The translations under genes were made by a program, and so were the position numbers. From Thalassolituus sp. UBA674 (lineage in GTDB: Bacteria; Pseudomonadota; Gammaproteobacteria; Pseudomonadales; Oceanobacteraceae), in assembly GCA_002298335.1 (NCBI GenBank), contig DBNK01000031.1, forward strand, positions 1 to 32,844: DNA of 32,844 nt, read 5' to 3'. Below the pieces are notes generated by a model that had not been told where the DNA came from, did no database searches, and worked only from the letters and a program-made list of their open reading frames with translations. Below, piece by piece: positions 9,804 to 17,287 of the stretch (position 1 is the stretch's first letter; each line of letters starts with the position of its first letter).

Positions 9804-11756
9804 TTAATTCACCATAATGGGTTCGACTTTCGGCATCTGCTTCAGATAAATATCCAAAAACTCCAAATACGCATCCGAAGCCTCGATCCGGTTTTCCTTC
9901 TTGGTAAACCCATGCCCTTCATCATCAAACACGACATAGGTCACAGGCACGCCGTTGGATTCAACCGCAGCCACTATCTCGTCGCTCTCTACCTTTAACA
10001 CACGCGGGTCATTGGCGCCCTGTATCACCATCAGCGGTACTTTGATGTTCTCTGCGTGGAACAGGGGAGAAATCGCGCGGTGACGTTCGCCGTCGGTGGC
10101 GGGGTCGCCCATTTCGTCATACAGGGCTTCGCGGAAGGCTTCCCACCACGGCGGGATGCTCTCGAGTGTGCGTACCCAGTTCATAACACCGAAGATATCG
10201 ATGCCGACCTTGAACACATCCGGTTCAAACGCGAGTGCGGCACCGACCATAAAGCCGCCGTAGGAGCCACCGACGATGCCGATTTTATCGACATCGACCC
10301 AGGGCTGGGCGGCGAGCCATTTTTCGGCGTAGACGATGTCCTGCAGGTCGACGTCGCCGTGTTTGCGGTCGTCCATGTGGTAGAAGGTTTTACCATAGCC
10401 GGAGGAGCCGCGGTTGTTGGCGGCGAGTACGACGTAACCGTGGTTGACCAGATGCTGGATCATGGCGCTGTACCCTGCCCGGCTCTGTCCGCCGGGGCCG
10501 CCGTGTACAAACACCAGGGCGGGAGCCGGTGTTGCTGCGCTGGCGAGTTTCGGCTTGTAGAGAATGCTGGGTATTTCCAGCCCGTCGAAGCTGGGATAAC
10601 GCACGATCTCGGCGTCGACCAGGTGTTCTTCTTTGATCGCCGGGTTTAAGGCATTGGTCAGTTGTTTGCCTTCACCACTGGATACATCCACTACCCAGAG
10701 GTTATTCGGTGAGGTGTCGCGGCTGAGCATAAGGACGATTTTGGTTTCGTCGCTGTTGAAGCGCACGTTGCCGATGGAGCCTGCCGGGATATCCGGGGTA
10801 AAGGTTTTACCCGTGGTGCTGTCATAAATGCTGACTTTTGTGCGGCCATCCGCATTGATGCCCCAGACGCTATAACGGCCGGAGCGGGAGAAAATCAGAT
10901 ACTGCACATCCCAGTCTGCAACCAGGGTTTCGGTTTTGGCACCGCTGGCGATGTCGTACGTCCAGGCCTGGGTGAATTCACCGAATTCGTCGGTGGAGTA
11001 CACCAGCTTGTTGCCGTTGGGGGTAAAACCGAATACGCCGTAGGCGATATTGCCTTCGTGCGGGGTGATCAGTGTTACTTCACCTGTGCTGAGATCGCCA
11101 AGGTAAATATTGGAGTCTGCACTGGTGCGTGGTTTTTCCAGGGCGATGTAGTTGCCGTCGGGTGAGACAGCGCCCGGCTGATAGCCTTCGTCATTCTGGA
11201 ACACCATTTTGCGGGAGTAATCGGCGGCGCTGTATTCATACAGGTCAAAAAAGCGCGGGTCGCGTTCGTTGGTGATTATCCAGAAGAACTCATTGCCGTT
11301 TTTCCAGCCTGCAAAGGAAGCTTTGGTTTTCTCGGTCGGCGTCAGGTCGGTTTCGGTGCCGTCTTCGTTCATGACGTACACATGGTCCAGCTCGTCACCG
11401 CCGGAGTCGTGGGTGTAGATCACCCGCCCGTCGTTGGGAAAGTAGCTGTCGGCAAAGGATGAGTCGCTACTGCTGGTCAGTGCGGTTTTCTCACCCGTAG
11501 CGATATCCACGGCATAAAGGTTGAAAATGCCGGTTTCATCCGAGGCCACCAGCACTTTGCTGCCATCCGGCGAGAAGGCATAACCACTGGATGACGCCAT
11601 GGAATAACTGGTGGTGTCGAAAAACGCGGCGGCGTCGTAGGTGGTGAAATCCGCCGGTACGCTGTCAGCGCTGTCTTTGACCGGTGTACAGGCACTGAGA
11701 GTGAACATAAAGGCCAGGACGGCCAGAGCTGCTGTGCCAGGATGAGTGAGACGCAT
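9804..11756 (-). CDS. S9 family peptidase (prolyl-oligopeptidase type), predicted lipoprotein
   Basis: The protein has 650 residues from the ATG at 11756, which has GGAGG just upstream. The signal peptide ends LSAC, with a lipobox Cys at 23, so it is envelope-anchored. Residues about 40-380 are TolB/WD-like beta-propeller repeats (SPDGSKVLVASDETG, SPDGNYIALEKP, and others). The C-terminal alpha/beta hydrolase domain has the triad Ser498 (GGSYGG), Asp583 (GANDPRV) and His615 (DEGHGF). The family cleaves short peptides, often after Pro. An upstream open extension to 11966 is not used because the lipobox would be lost. The gene leads the minus-strand run through the M24 and DUF3297 genes. Confidence 0.93.
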   Translation of the reverse strand: MRLTHPGTAALAVLAFMFTLSACTPVKDSADSVPADFTTYDAAAFFDTTSYSMASSSGYAFSPDGSKVLVASDETGIFNLYAVDIATGEKTALTSSSDSSFADSYFPNDGRVIYTHDSGGDELDHVYVMNEDGTETDLTPTEKTKASFAGWKNGNEFFWIITNERDPRFFDLYEYSAADYSRKMVFQNDEGYQPGAVSPDGNYIALEKPRTSADSNIYLGDLSTGEVTLITPHEGNIAYGVFGFTPNGNKLVYSTDEFGEFTQAWTYDIASGAKTETLVADWDVQYLIFSRSGRYSVWGINADGRTKVSIYDSTTGKTFTPDIPAGSIGNVRFNSDETKIVLMLSRDTSPNNLWVVDVSSGEGKQLTNALNPAIKEEHLVDAEIVRYPSFDGLEIPSILYKPKLASAATPAPALVFVHGGPGGQSRAGYSAMIQHLVNHGYVVLAANNRGSSGYGKTFYHMDDRKHGDVDLQDIVYAEKWLAAQPWVDVDKIGIVGGSYGGFMVGAALAFEPDVFKVGIDIFGVMNWVRTLESIPPWWEAFREALYDEMGDPATDGERHRAISPLFHAENIKVPLMVIQGANDPRVLKVESDEIVAAVESNGVPVTYVVFDDEGHGFTKKENRIEASDAYLEFLDIYLKQMPKVEPIMVN

Positions 11757-12050
11757 AAATCCTCCGCTGATCTGGGATACCGGAACCTGCAGAACACGGT
11801 GGAGCGCCTGGGCTAAGCGTCCTGTGCAGCCCGGAAATGAAATCTTCCACACGCTACGACAGCCCTTCTGCCGGCACAAGCCAAGAACTGTGCCGCAGCT
11901 AACAATGTGGGCGAAAGCATATGAAATATCAGCGGTTTCTGCGCTTTGTCCCTGTTGGCGGCACACTGCATATCACTACGCTGACTGACGTATTGTCCGG
12001 CTTATGGCTATCCTGTTGAATGTTGTCATACCCAGTCAGGCAGAGCACAG
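11757..12050. other. Divergent promoter region between the S9 peptidase and the molybdopterin oxidoreductase genes
   Basis: This 294-bp spacer has no gene. A plus-strand promoter candidate is TTGTCC (11993-11998), a 17-base spacer, then TTGAAT (12016-12021), each four of six bases from consensus. Nothing else is clear. Confidence 0.4.
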
Positions 12051-14249
12051 ATGCACAAAAAGATCGTTGGTGGTGGTTTCAAGAAAGTACTGTACACACT
12101 GAACACGGTGCGCCGCATCGGTGTGAAAGACGCCGCCAAGGCCCTCGCTGCCCATAACGCCTGTAAAGCCTGTGGTCTGGGCATGGGTGGCCAGCGCGGT
12201 GGCATGATCAACGAGCTGGATGAATTCCCGTCCGTCTGTAACAAGAGTGTGCAGGCGCAGTCGACCGACATTCAGGGGCCGATCCCGCTGCCGGTGTTTG
12301 ATCATACTCTGGCGGAGTTCCGCGAGCTGTCTTCCTACGAGATCGAACATCTGGGCCGCCTCGCCACACCACTCTACAAGGCAAAAGACAGCAACCGCTT
12401 TACCCCGCTGGCGTGGGATGAGGCGATTCAACTCGCGGTTTCAAAGTTCGCCGCGTCTGCGCCGGAGCGCAGTTTCTTTTACGCGTCTGGCCGCTCCTCC
12501 AACGAGGCCGCCTTTGTGCTGCAGCTGATGGCGCGCCTGTATGGCAGTACCAACATCAATAACTGCTCCTATTATTGCCATCAGGCATCCGGAGATGGTC
12601 TGGCGACCACGATTGGCACCGGCACCTCTACGGTTGAACTGGCCGATCTGGGTGCCTCTGATCTGATTTTTGTACTGGGGGCGAACCCGTCGTCGAACCA
12701 TCCGCGGTTTATTCACCAGCTGAAAAACTGCCGCGAACGCGGTGGCCATGTGGTGGTGATTAACCCGGCGAAAGAACCGGGGCTGGTGAAATTCGCGGTG
12801 CCGAAAAGCCCGAAATCCCTGCTGATGGGCGGCAACGAGATTGCCTCTGAATATCTGCAGCCGAAAATCGGCACGGATATCTGGCTGTTCAAAGGCATTG
12901 CCAAAGCCATTGTTGAAATGGAAGAGCACAACACCGGTTTTATTAAATCCTACACCCGCAATTCTGAGGCGTACCTGCAGGATATTGAAAATACGCTGTG
13001 GGCCGATATTGAAGCCGTAACCGGTGTACCGCAGAGCGCCATCCGCCAGGTTGCAGAAGTGTATGCCCGCTCCGAGCGTGCGGTGTTTGCCTGGGGCATG
13101 GGCATTACCCACCACCTGAACGGCGTGGATAACGTTGAGGCCATCGCCAACCTCGCCATGCTGCGCGGTATGCTGGGTAAAACCGGTGCGGGTCTGCTGC
13201 CACTGCGCGGCCACAGCAATATTCAGGGCGTTGGTACGGTGGGAGTAAAACCCGTGCTGGCAGAAGATGTCTTCAACGCTCTGGACGCCAGCCTGAACGT
13301 GACTCTGCCGCGCACGAAAGGCATGGATACCATGGCCTGCCTGCAGGCCGCAGAACGTGGTGAGATTGATAATGCCCTGATGCTGGGCGGTAATTTATAC
13401 GCCGCGTCGCCCGACAGCGTCTGGGCCGAAAAAGCCATGGATAACATCGGTTTTAAAGTCTTTTTAACCACGACGTTAAACCTTGGTCATGTGCACGGCA
13501 GCGACAACAGCGAGAGCCTGGTTTTCCCGGTATTAGCCCGTGATGAAGAGCACGACCCGACCAGTCAGGAATCCATGTTCAACTATGTGCGCTTAAGCGA
13601 TGGCGGCATCGACCGGTTGGATAACGTGCGCTCTGAAGTGGATATTCTGTCGGACATAGGCGTCGGCCTGATTGATAAATGCAGCTTTGATTTCTCGTCG
13701 TTCAAACAGCATAAAACCATCCGCCAGACCATCGCCAGAACCATTCCAGGGATGCAGGACCTGGCCGACATTGATGTGGCGAAAAAAGAATTTTTTATCC
13801 GCAACCGCATCAAGCATACGCCGGAATTTAATATGCCGGATGGCCGCGCCGTATTTATTGTGCATTCGCTGAACAAACCAGAAGCCCAGCCACAGAATCA
13901 TGCATTCACCCTGATGAGTGTGCGCAGCGAAGGTCAGTTCAACAGCATTATTTACGAAGAAAGCGACAGCTACCGCGATACAAAGCACCGCCATTGCGTG
14001 CTGATGAACGAAGACGATATGAAGGCGCTGGGCTTAAACGAGAAAGACAAAGTCACCGTGCGCTCAGACACCGGCGAAATGCGTAATCTCGATGTGCAGT
14101 CGTACGATCTGCCGCGCGGTAATGTGATGGCCTACTACCCGGAAGCCAACGTACTGGTCGGCCAGCAGCTCGACCCGCGCAGCCACACCCCGGCGTTTAA
14201 ATCCGTGCCGGTGTCGGTGGAGCCGCAGAAGATGATTGCTCTGGGATAA
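12051..14249 (+). CDS. FdhF/YdeP-type molybdopterin oxidoreductase
   Basis: The 732-residue protein belongs to the formate-dehydrogenase-alpha-like family typified by E. coli YdeP. The N-terminus has CKAC (Cys38, Cys41) and Cys63; only three cysteines are in place, so a standard four-Cys [4Fe-4S] site is doubtful. Cys175-His176 in SYYCHQ aligns with the molybdenum-ligand Cys/Sec-His pair of formate dehydrogenases. Further family signatures are FYASGRSSNEAAF, GANPSSNHPR, WGMGITHHLNGVDN and PLRGHSNIQGVGTVG. The C-terminal molybdopterin dinucleotide-binding domain starts near 610. There is no Tat signal, so it is cytoplasmic. No electron-transfer partner gene adjoins it. Substrate unknown; YdeP is linked to acid resistance in E. 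coli. Confidence 0.88.
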   Translation: MHKKIVGGGFKKVLYTLNTVRRIGVKDAAKALAAHNACKACGLGMGGQRGGMINELDEFPSVCNKSVQAQSTDIQGPIPLPVFDHTLAEFRELSSYEIEHLGRLATPLYKAKDSNRFTPLAWDEAIQLAVSKFAASAPERSFFYASGRSSNEAAFVLQLMARLYGSTNINNCSYYCHQASGDGLATTIGTGTSTVELADLGASDLIFVLGANPSSNHPRFIHQLKNCRERGGHVVVINPAKEPGLVKFAVPKSPKSLLMGGNEIASEYLQPKIGTDIWLFKGIAKAIVEMEEHNTGFIKSYTRNSEAYLQDIENTLWADIEAVTGVPQSAIRQVAEVYARSERAVFAWGMGITHHLNGVDNVEAIANLAMLRGMLGKTGAGLLPLRGHSNIQGVGTVGVKPVLAEDVFNALDASLNVTLPRTKGMDTMACLQAAERGEIDNALMLGGNLYAASPDSVWAEKAMDNIGFKVFLTTTLNLGHVHGSDNSESLVFPVLARDEEHDPTSQESMFNYVRLSDGGIDRLDNVRSEVDILSDIGVGLIDKCSFDFSSFKQHKTIRQTIARTIPGMQDLADIDVAKKEFFIRNRIKHTPEFNMPDGRAVFIVHSLNKPEAQPQNHAFTLMSVRSEGQFNSIIYEESDSYRDTKHRHCVLMNEDDMKALGLNEKDKVTVRSDTGEMRNLDVQSYDLPRGNVMAYYPEANVLVGQQLDPRSHTPAFKSVPVSVEPQKMIALG

Positions 14250-14258
14250 TCTGAAAAA

Positions 14259-14855
14259 TCAGCTCAGGTTTTCTCTGGCTTGCTGTTCAAACTTTTCCTG
14301 AAACTCAGGCAGCTGGTAAATGGGCTTTCGCTCCAGAAATTCTTTCAGAATCTGGCGCCGCTTCCACCAGTAAATGGGGTATGGCACAAAACGGTATTCT
14401 TCCCTGACCTGTTTTTCATACTGGGCGAAGCGTTTGGGCCTGCTGCCTAAAATCGCCAGATCAATATCCACCAGCAGTTGCTGGTCTTTGGTTTCGGTTT
14501 CAACCATACCGTGTACAGTGGCCATGATGAGGTCGTAAACACGCAGGGCAATCTCTGAATCCACCCCCGCTTTTTCCAGTTCGTGCTCGGCCCACTGCGC
14601 GCTTTTCAGCTCGTTGTGTTTGCCTTTAACGTCATAAATCGCATCGTGAAACCAGATGGCGAGTTCAACCTCGTGCGGGCGTTCTGCCAGATGCTGGTAC
14701 TGATCAAACAGCTGCAGGCATTCACTGAGGTGTTGCAGGGTGTGGTAATGGCGCTGGGGTTCATTCCAGGCCGCAATAAGAGATTCTTTGAGTTCATCAT
14801 TGGCACTGCCAACGAGTCCGGTCCAGCAGCGCTGCCATGACGTAGTCAGGTTCAT
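14259..14855 (-). CDS. HD-superfamily metal-dependent phosphohydrolase
   Basis: The 198-residue protein has the HD-domain pattern: RHYHTLQHL (about 35-43), WFHDAIYD with His70-Asp71, MATVHG (111-116) and DIDLAILG (about 130-137). Proteins of this group are often misnamed as an NMDA receptor subunit in databases. The substrate is unknown; HD enzymes hydrolyse phosphomonoesters, nucleotides or phosphodiesters using a metal centre. Its ATG overlaps the parE stop by four bases (ATGA), so it is translationally coupled to the toxin gene and forms the third cistron of a parD-parE-HD operon. It is convergent with the molybdopterin oxidoreductase gene, nine bases away. Confidence 0.82.
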   Translation of the reverse strand: MNLTTSWQRCWTGLVGSANDELKESLIAAWNEPQRHYHTLQHLSECLQLFDQYQHLAERPHEVELAIWFHDAIYDVKGKHNELKSAQWAEHELEKAGVDSEIALRVYDLIMATVHGMVETETKDQQLLVDIDLAILGSRPKRFAQYEKQVREEYRFVPYPIYWWKRRQILKEFLERKPIYQLPEFQEKFEQQARENLS

Positions 14856-15130
14856 GTCCAGTCCTCATGCGTATGTCGCACGCGGAGAATGAAAATACCC
14901 GCGTTATCTTCTTCATAAACCACAATATGTGCACCAACCGTGTGAATACGCACTGGCAGATTGAACTCCGTGCGTAAGGATGCGGCTTTCGGATTATCAG
15001 AGAGAAACGCAAAAACGGATTTGAGTGTCGCGTGGCACTCAATCGCTTTTGCTTCGCCATATTCGGCAACACCGTAAAGAAAGATATTGAGAATATCCTG
15101 CGCAGCTTCCGTGCTGAGGTGACAGGTCAT
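14852..15130 (-). CDS. parE: RelE/ParE-family toxin
   Basis: The 92-residue protein has the ParE fold pattern: N-terminal helices with AAQDILNIFLYGVAEYGEAKA, the central FLSDNPKAASLRTEFNLPVRIHTVGAHIVVYEED strands, and the C-terminal IFILRVRHTHEDW. The last part matches the typical ILRVLHxRxDW ending. ParE-type toxins poison DNA gyrase, while RelE-type cut mRNA; the antitoxin type favours ParE. The start overlaps the parD stop by four bases. No truncation is visible, so the toxin looks intact. Confidence 0.87.
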   Translation of the reverse strand: MTCHLSTEAAQDILNIFLYGVAEYGEAKAIECHATLKSVFAFLSDNPKAASLRTEFNLPVRIHTVGAHIVVYEEDNAGIFILRVRHTHEDWT

Positions 15131-15372
15131 GCATCTTTCCGCGTCGCGGCAAGCGCCTGAGCCTTGATGTCATCCATGGAAAGCTCGCTGACACCACTGG
15201 CCCGCCCTTCATCGATAAGGGTCTGCATGCGCTGGATTTTGTTCAGCCGTTCCTGCTCACGCCGCAGCAGATCACGCATGTAATCGCTGGTATTACTGAA
15301 GTGCCCTGTCTGGCTCTGCTCTTCGACCCAGGACTTGAGCGAATCAGGCAATGAGATGTTCATAGTTGCCAT
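15127..15372 (-). CDS. parD: ParD-family ribbon-helix-helix antitoxin
   Basis: The 81-residue protein starts MATMNISLPDSLKSWVEEQ, the classic ParD/CopG ribbon-helix-helix N-terminus, followed by the family motif TSDYMRDLLRREQER. The C-terminal third (IQRMQTLIDEGRASGVSE) is the toxin-neutralising tail. An ATG at 15363 is an alternative, but 15372 has GAGGG upstream at good spacing and keeps the full first strand. It should bind its own promoter; an inverted repeat overlapping a TTGACA element lies just upstream. Confidence 0.88.
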   Translation of the reverse strand: MATMNISLPDSLKSWVEEQSQTGHFSNTSDYMRDLLRREQERLNKIQRMQTLIDEGRASGVSELSMDDIKAQALAATRKDA

Positions 15373-15384
15373 GGTGGGGCCCTC

Positions 15385-15413
15385 ATTCAGACGATCTTGG
15401 CAAACTTTGTCAA
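15385..15413 (-). promoter_or_regulatory. parDE promoter with overlapping inverted repeat (putative ParD operator)
   Basis: On the minus strand a perfect -35 TTGACA (complement of 15408-15413) is 17 bases from a weak -10 CTGAAT (complement of 15385-15390). TTGGCAAA (15397-15404), one base, then TTTGTCAA (15406-15413) form an inverted repeat with one mismatch. It covers the -35, as expected for an autorepressor site. Confidence 0.55.
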
Positions 15414-15499
15414 AACCAGAGTACCCTCAGGCTCCGAATGGGTCAATGCAGAGACATTTCAGAACCGTCACGGCACGGCCCTGTGCCGGAACTCAAGGC

Positions 15500-16018
15500 T
15501 CAGGCGGTGGCTACCCGAGTATGCTGCGCCGTTGGCAGCACGATGGTCTGTGGCTGTGACAGTTCCACTTCGTCGCAGTTATGACCTTTGCCGATGCGGT
15601 CGATCACCACGAAATTGCAGGATTTATTCAGCGCCAGACAGAAGTGATGCCAGGTGCCGGGTGCGTAATTAACGCCCTGCCCCGGTTGCGCGCGGAAGAC
15701 TTCGATACGTGATTCATCCAGATCACCCGCCGGTGCCACCACCACCAGATACGGCTCATCAGAAATGGGGATGAACGCCTGACTGGAGAGCGGATGACGC
15801 TCCATGATGCGGATATTGATCGGCGTGGGCAGAGGCTTTGAACGGAAGATACTGACACCCGGGCGCCCGCCCTGGGCGTTGGTGTCGATGTCTGCGAGGT
15901 CGTGGAAACGCTCGGTATAGCCGTAGTTAATGCCCATGGGCTGAATGCGGTCGCTGATTTCGATGACGTCGCCATAAGGCGCAAAGGCAGCAGCGGTGAG
16001 TGGTTTGATTTCTAACAT
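15500..16018 (-). CDS. allA: Ureidoglycolate lyase AllA
   Basis: The 172-residue cytoplasmic enzyme splits (S)-ureidoglycolate into glyoxylate and urea, the last step of the allantoicase route. It matches AllA along its length: MLEIKPLTAAAFAPYGDVIE, GGRPGVSIFRSKP, MERHPLSSQAFIP, YLVVVAPAGD and the cupin-like NYAPGTWHHF near the C-terminus. The start at 16018 is fixed by the conserved N-terminus, though its ribosome-binding site is weak. It follows alc by 108 bases, with a GC-rich hairpin and tandem repeats in the gap. It is the last gene of the allantoin cluster, next to the toxin-antitoxin operon. Confidence 0.95.
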   Translation of the reverse strand: MLEIKPLTAAAFAPYGDVIEISDRIQPMGINYGYTERFHDLADIDTNAQGGRPGVSIFRSKPLPTPINIRIMERHPLSSQAFIPISDEPYLVVVAPAGDLDESRIEVFRAQPGQGVNYAPGTWHHFCLALNKSCNFVVIDRIGKGHNCDEVELSQPQTIVLPTAQHTRVATA

Positions 16019-16020
16019 AA

Positions 16021-16083
16021 CAGTGGCTCAGAAAGACGTTGATTCAGAAAGAAGGTACTCAGATAAACGGTACTTAAATAAAC
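16021..16083. repeat. Degenerate 15-bp tandem repeats in the allA leader
   Basis: GGTACTCAGATAAAC (16054-16068) is followed directly by GGTACTTAAATAAAC (16069-16083). Upstream, CAGAAAGA occurs twice (near 16028 and 16045), suggesting two older copies. The array lies between the alc hairpin and the allA start. Confidence 0.6.
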
Positions 16084-16088
16084 AATGA

Positions 16089-16105
16089 GCCCGGACATGC
16101 CGGGC
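16089..16105 (-). terminator. Hairpin in the alc-allA gap
   Basis: GCCCGG/CCGGGC, with a 5-base loop, is followed on the minus strand by only a partly T-rich tract. It may be a leaky terminator that lowers allA expression, or may protect the alc mRNA end. Confidence 0.45.
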
Positions 16106-16126
16106 CATCACCCCCCCCTGTAGCGA

Positions 16127-17143
16127 TCAATCAGAAAGCTTGGGGTAACCGAATACACGCAAACGGCTGACGCCACCATCCGGATAGATATTCAGACGCA
16201 CATGGGTGAAGTTCAGCCCGGTGTTCTGCAGCTCCTGCTGGTAGGTGTGCTCGGTGTGGGCCTGAGTTTTGGTCTGCTCCAGAATGGTCACCCACTCCAC
16301 ATCGTCTGCGGTCAGGTCATCAGAGGACGACCAGGTGCCTTCCAGCGAGACGGTATCCGGGTAGTTGCCTTTGAAATGGCAGGTGTCGATCAGCAGACGG
16401 GCGATCTGCCCGGGCGTACCCAAGCGCACGATCAGCCAGTCGTTACCCGGTGTGCGGCGGCGACGGGTTTCCCAGCCATCCCCCATATTGATACCGCGCC
16501 CCGGCGCCAGCAGGTTGTTCATCGGGCTGAAGAACATGTCGGAGCAGGCAATCGCGCGGCCACCATTGGTGCAGGCTGCCAGATCGACCACTTCTCCACT
16601 CAGCAGGGCTGACCAGTCGGGCTCAGGCTCGCCATAGGCTCGCAGACGCGCAACTCCACCATCGGGGAAGATGTTCAGGCGCAGGTGTGTCCAGCGGCCG
16701 TCGTTGTTGATTTCGAAATAGTTATGGCTGTGCGGGCTGACGTCCGTCACTTCGAGAATGGTCTGCCACTCAGCAGTGCTGTCCGGGTCGGTGCTGCCCG
16801 GGCCGATGCTGGCGATGTACCCTTCGATGGACACCCGTGCCGGAGCATTGCCACGGAAGTGAGTGGTATCCACATCAAACACTTTGATGCGTCCCGGCAG
16901 ACCCAGACGCAGAATGCACCAGTCGTGGCCCGGTGTGCGACGGCGGCGGCTTTCCCAGCCATCCATCCACTTGCCACGGTCGGTGTATTTATCATCGATA
17001 AAGACCGGAGCCTGACGTTTGACCAGGTTACTGGCTTCGGCAAAGAATTCATCGTTGCAGGACAGTGCCTGTCCGCCGTATTTCTCACCCAGAAGATCGA
17101 CGTGGGTGTGCACAATGGCCGGTGCATCGGTGTTCGGATTCAT
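16127..17143 (-). CDS. alc: Allantoicase
   Basis: The 338-residue enzyme hydrolyses allantoate to (S)-ureidoglycolate and urea. It is built from two homologous beta-sandwich domains, and the internal repeat is plain: GWESRRRRTPGHDWCILRLG with DTTHFRGNAPARVSIEG in the first half, and GWETRRRRTPGNDWLIVRLG with DTCHFKGNYPDTVSLEG in the second. Each half ends HVRLNIYPDGGVxRLR-like (HLRLNIFPDGGVARLRAYG, then HVRLNIYPDGGVSRLRVFG). Length is standard. The ATG at 17143 has TGGAG upstream. A 31-bp near-palindromic operator lies 112 bases upstream, so alc-allA probably has its own GntR-controlled promoter. Confidence 0.97.
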   Translation of the reverse strand: MNPNTDAPAIVHTHVDLLGEKYGGQALSCNDEFFAEASNLVKRQAPVFIDDKYTDRGKWMDGWESRRRRTPGHDWCILRLGLPGRIKVFDVDTTHFRGNAPARVSIEGYIASIGPGSTDPDSTAEWQTILEVTDVSPHSHNYFEINNDGRWTHLRLNIFPDGGVARLRAYGEPEPDWSALLSGEVVDLAACTNGGRAIACSDMFFSPMNNLLAPGRGINMGDGWETRRRRTPGNDWLIVRLGTPGQIARLLIDTCHFKGNYPDTVSLEGTWSSSDDLTADDVEWVTILEQTKTQAHTEHTYQQELQNTGLNFTHVRLNIYPDGGVSRLRVFGYPKLSD

Positions 17144-17254
17144 CGTTGGTGTCTCCAGAGAAGAAGATGGTGGCGCTCCGGACGGAGCGCACCAGACTTG
17201 CGGTTAAGCTGCGGAACCTGAGCTGGGGGGCAAAGACTTCCGCAATAAACTGAT

Positions 17255-17285
17255 TGTACACAATATATTTATAATATTGTATACA
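17255..17285. promoter_or_regulatory. Putative GntR operator upstream of alc-allA
   Basis: TGTACACA (17255-17262) and TGTATACA (17278-17285) are arms of a 31-bp near-perfect inverted repeat whose 12-base arms continue through CAATAT/ATATTG with one mismatch. It lies in the AT-rich gap between the permease stop and alc. TGTATACA also occurs at the start of the divergent gntR gene. Confidence 0.65.
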
Positions 17286-17287
17286 GT

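Noticed and set aside
12091..12098. TGTACACA match inside the molybdopterin oxidoreductase gene
   Set aside because: Single, unpaired copy inside a coding region, explained by codon choice; not counted as a GntR site.
12441..13214. 257-codon minus-strand open frame
   Set aside because: Antisense to the molybdopterin oxidoreductase gene, with low-complexity shadow composition.
14259..14855. Receptor-subunit name often attached to this family in databases
   Set aside because: The sequence has plain HD phosphohydrolase metal ligands and no receptor features; the name is a propagated error.
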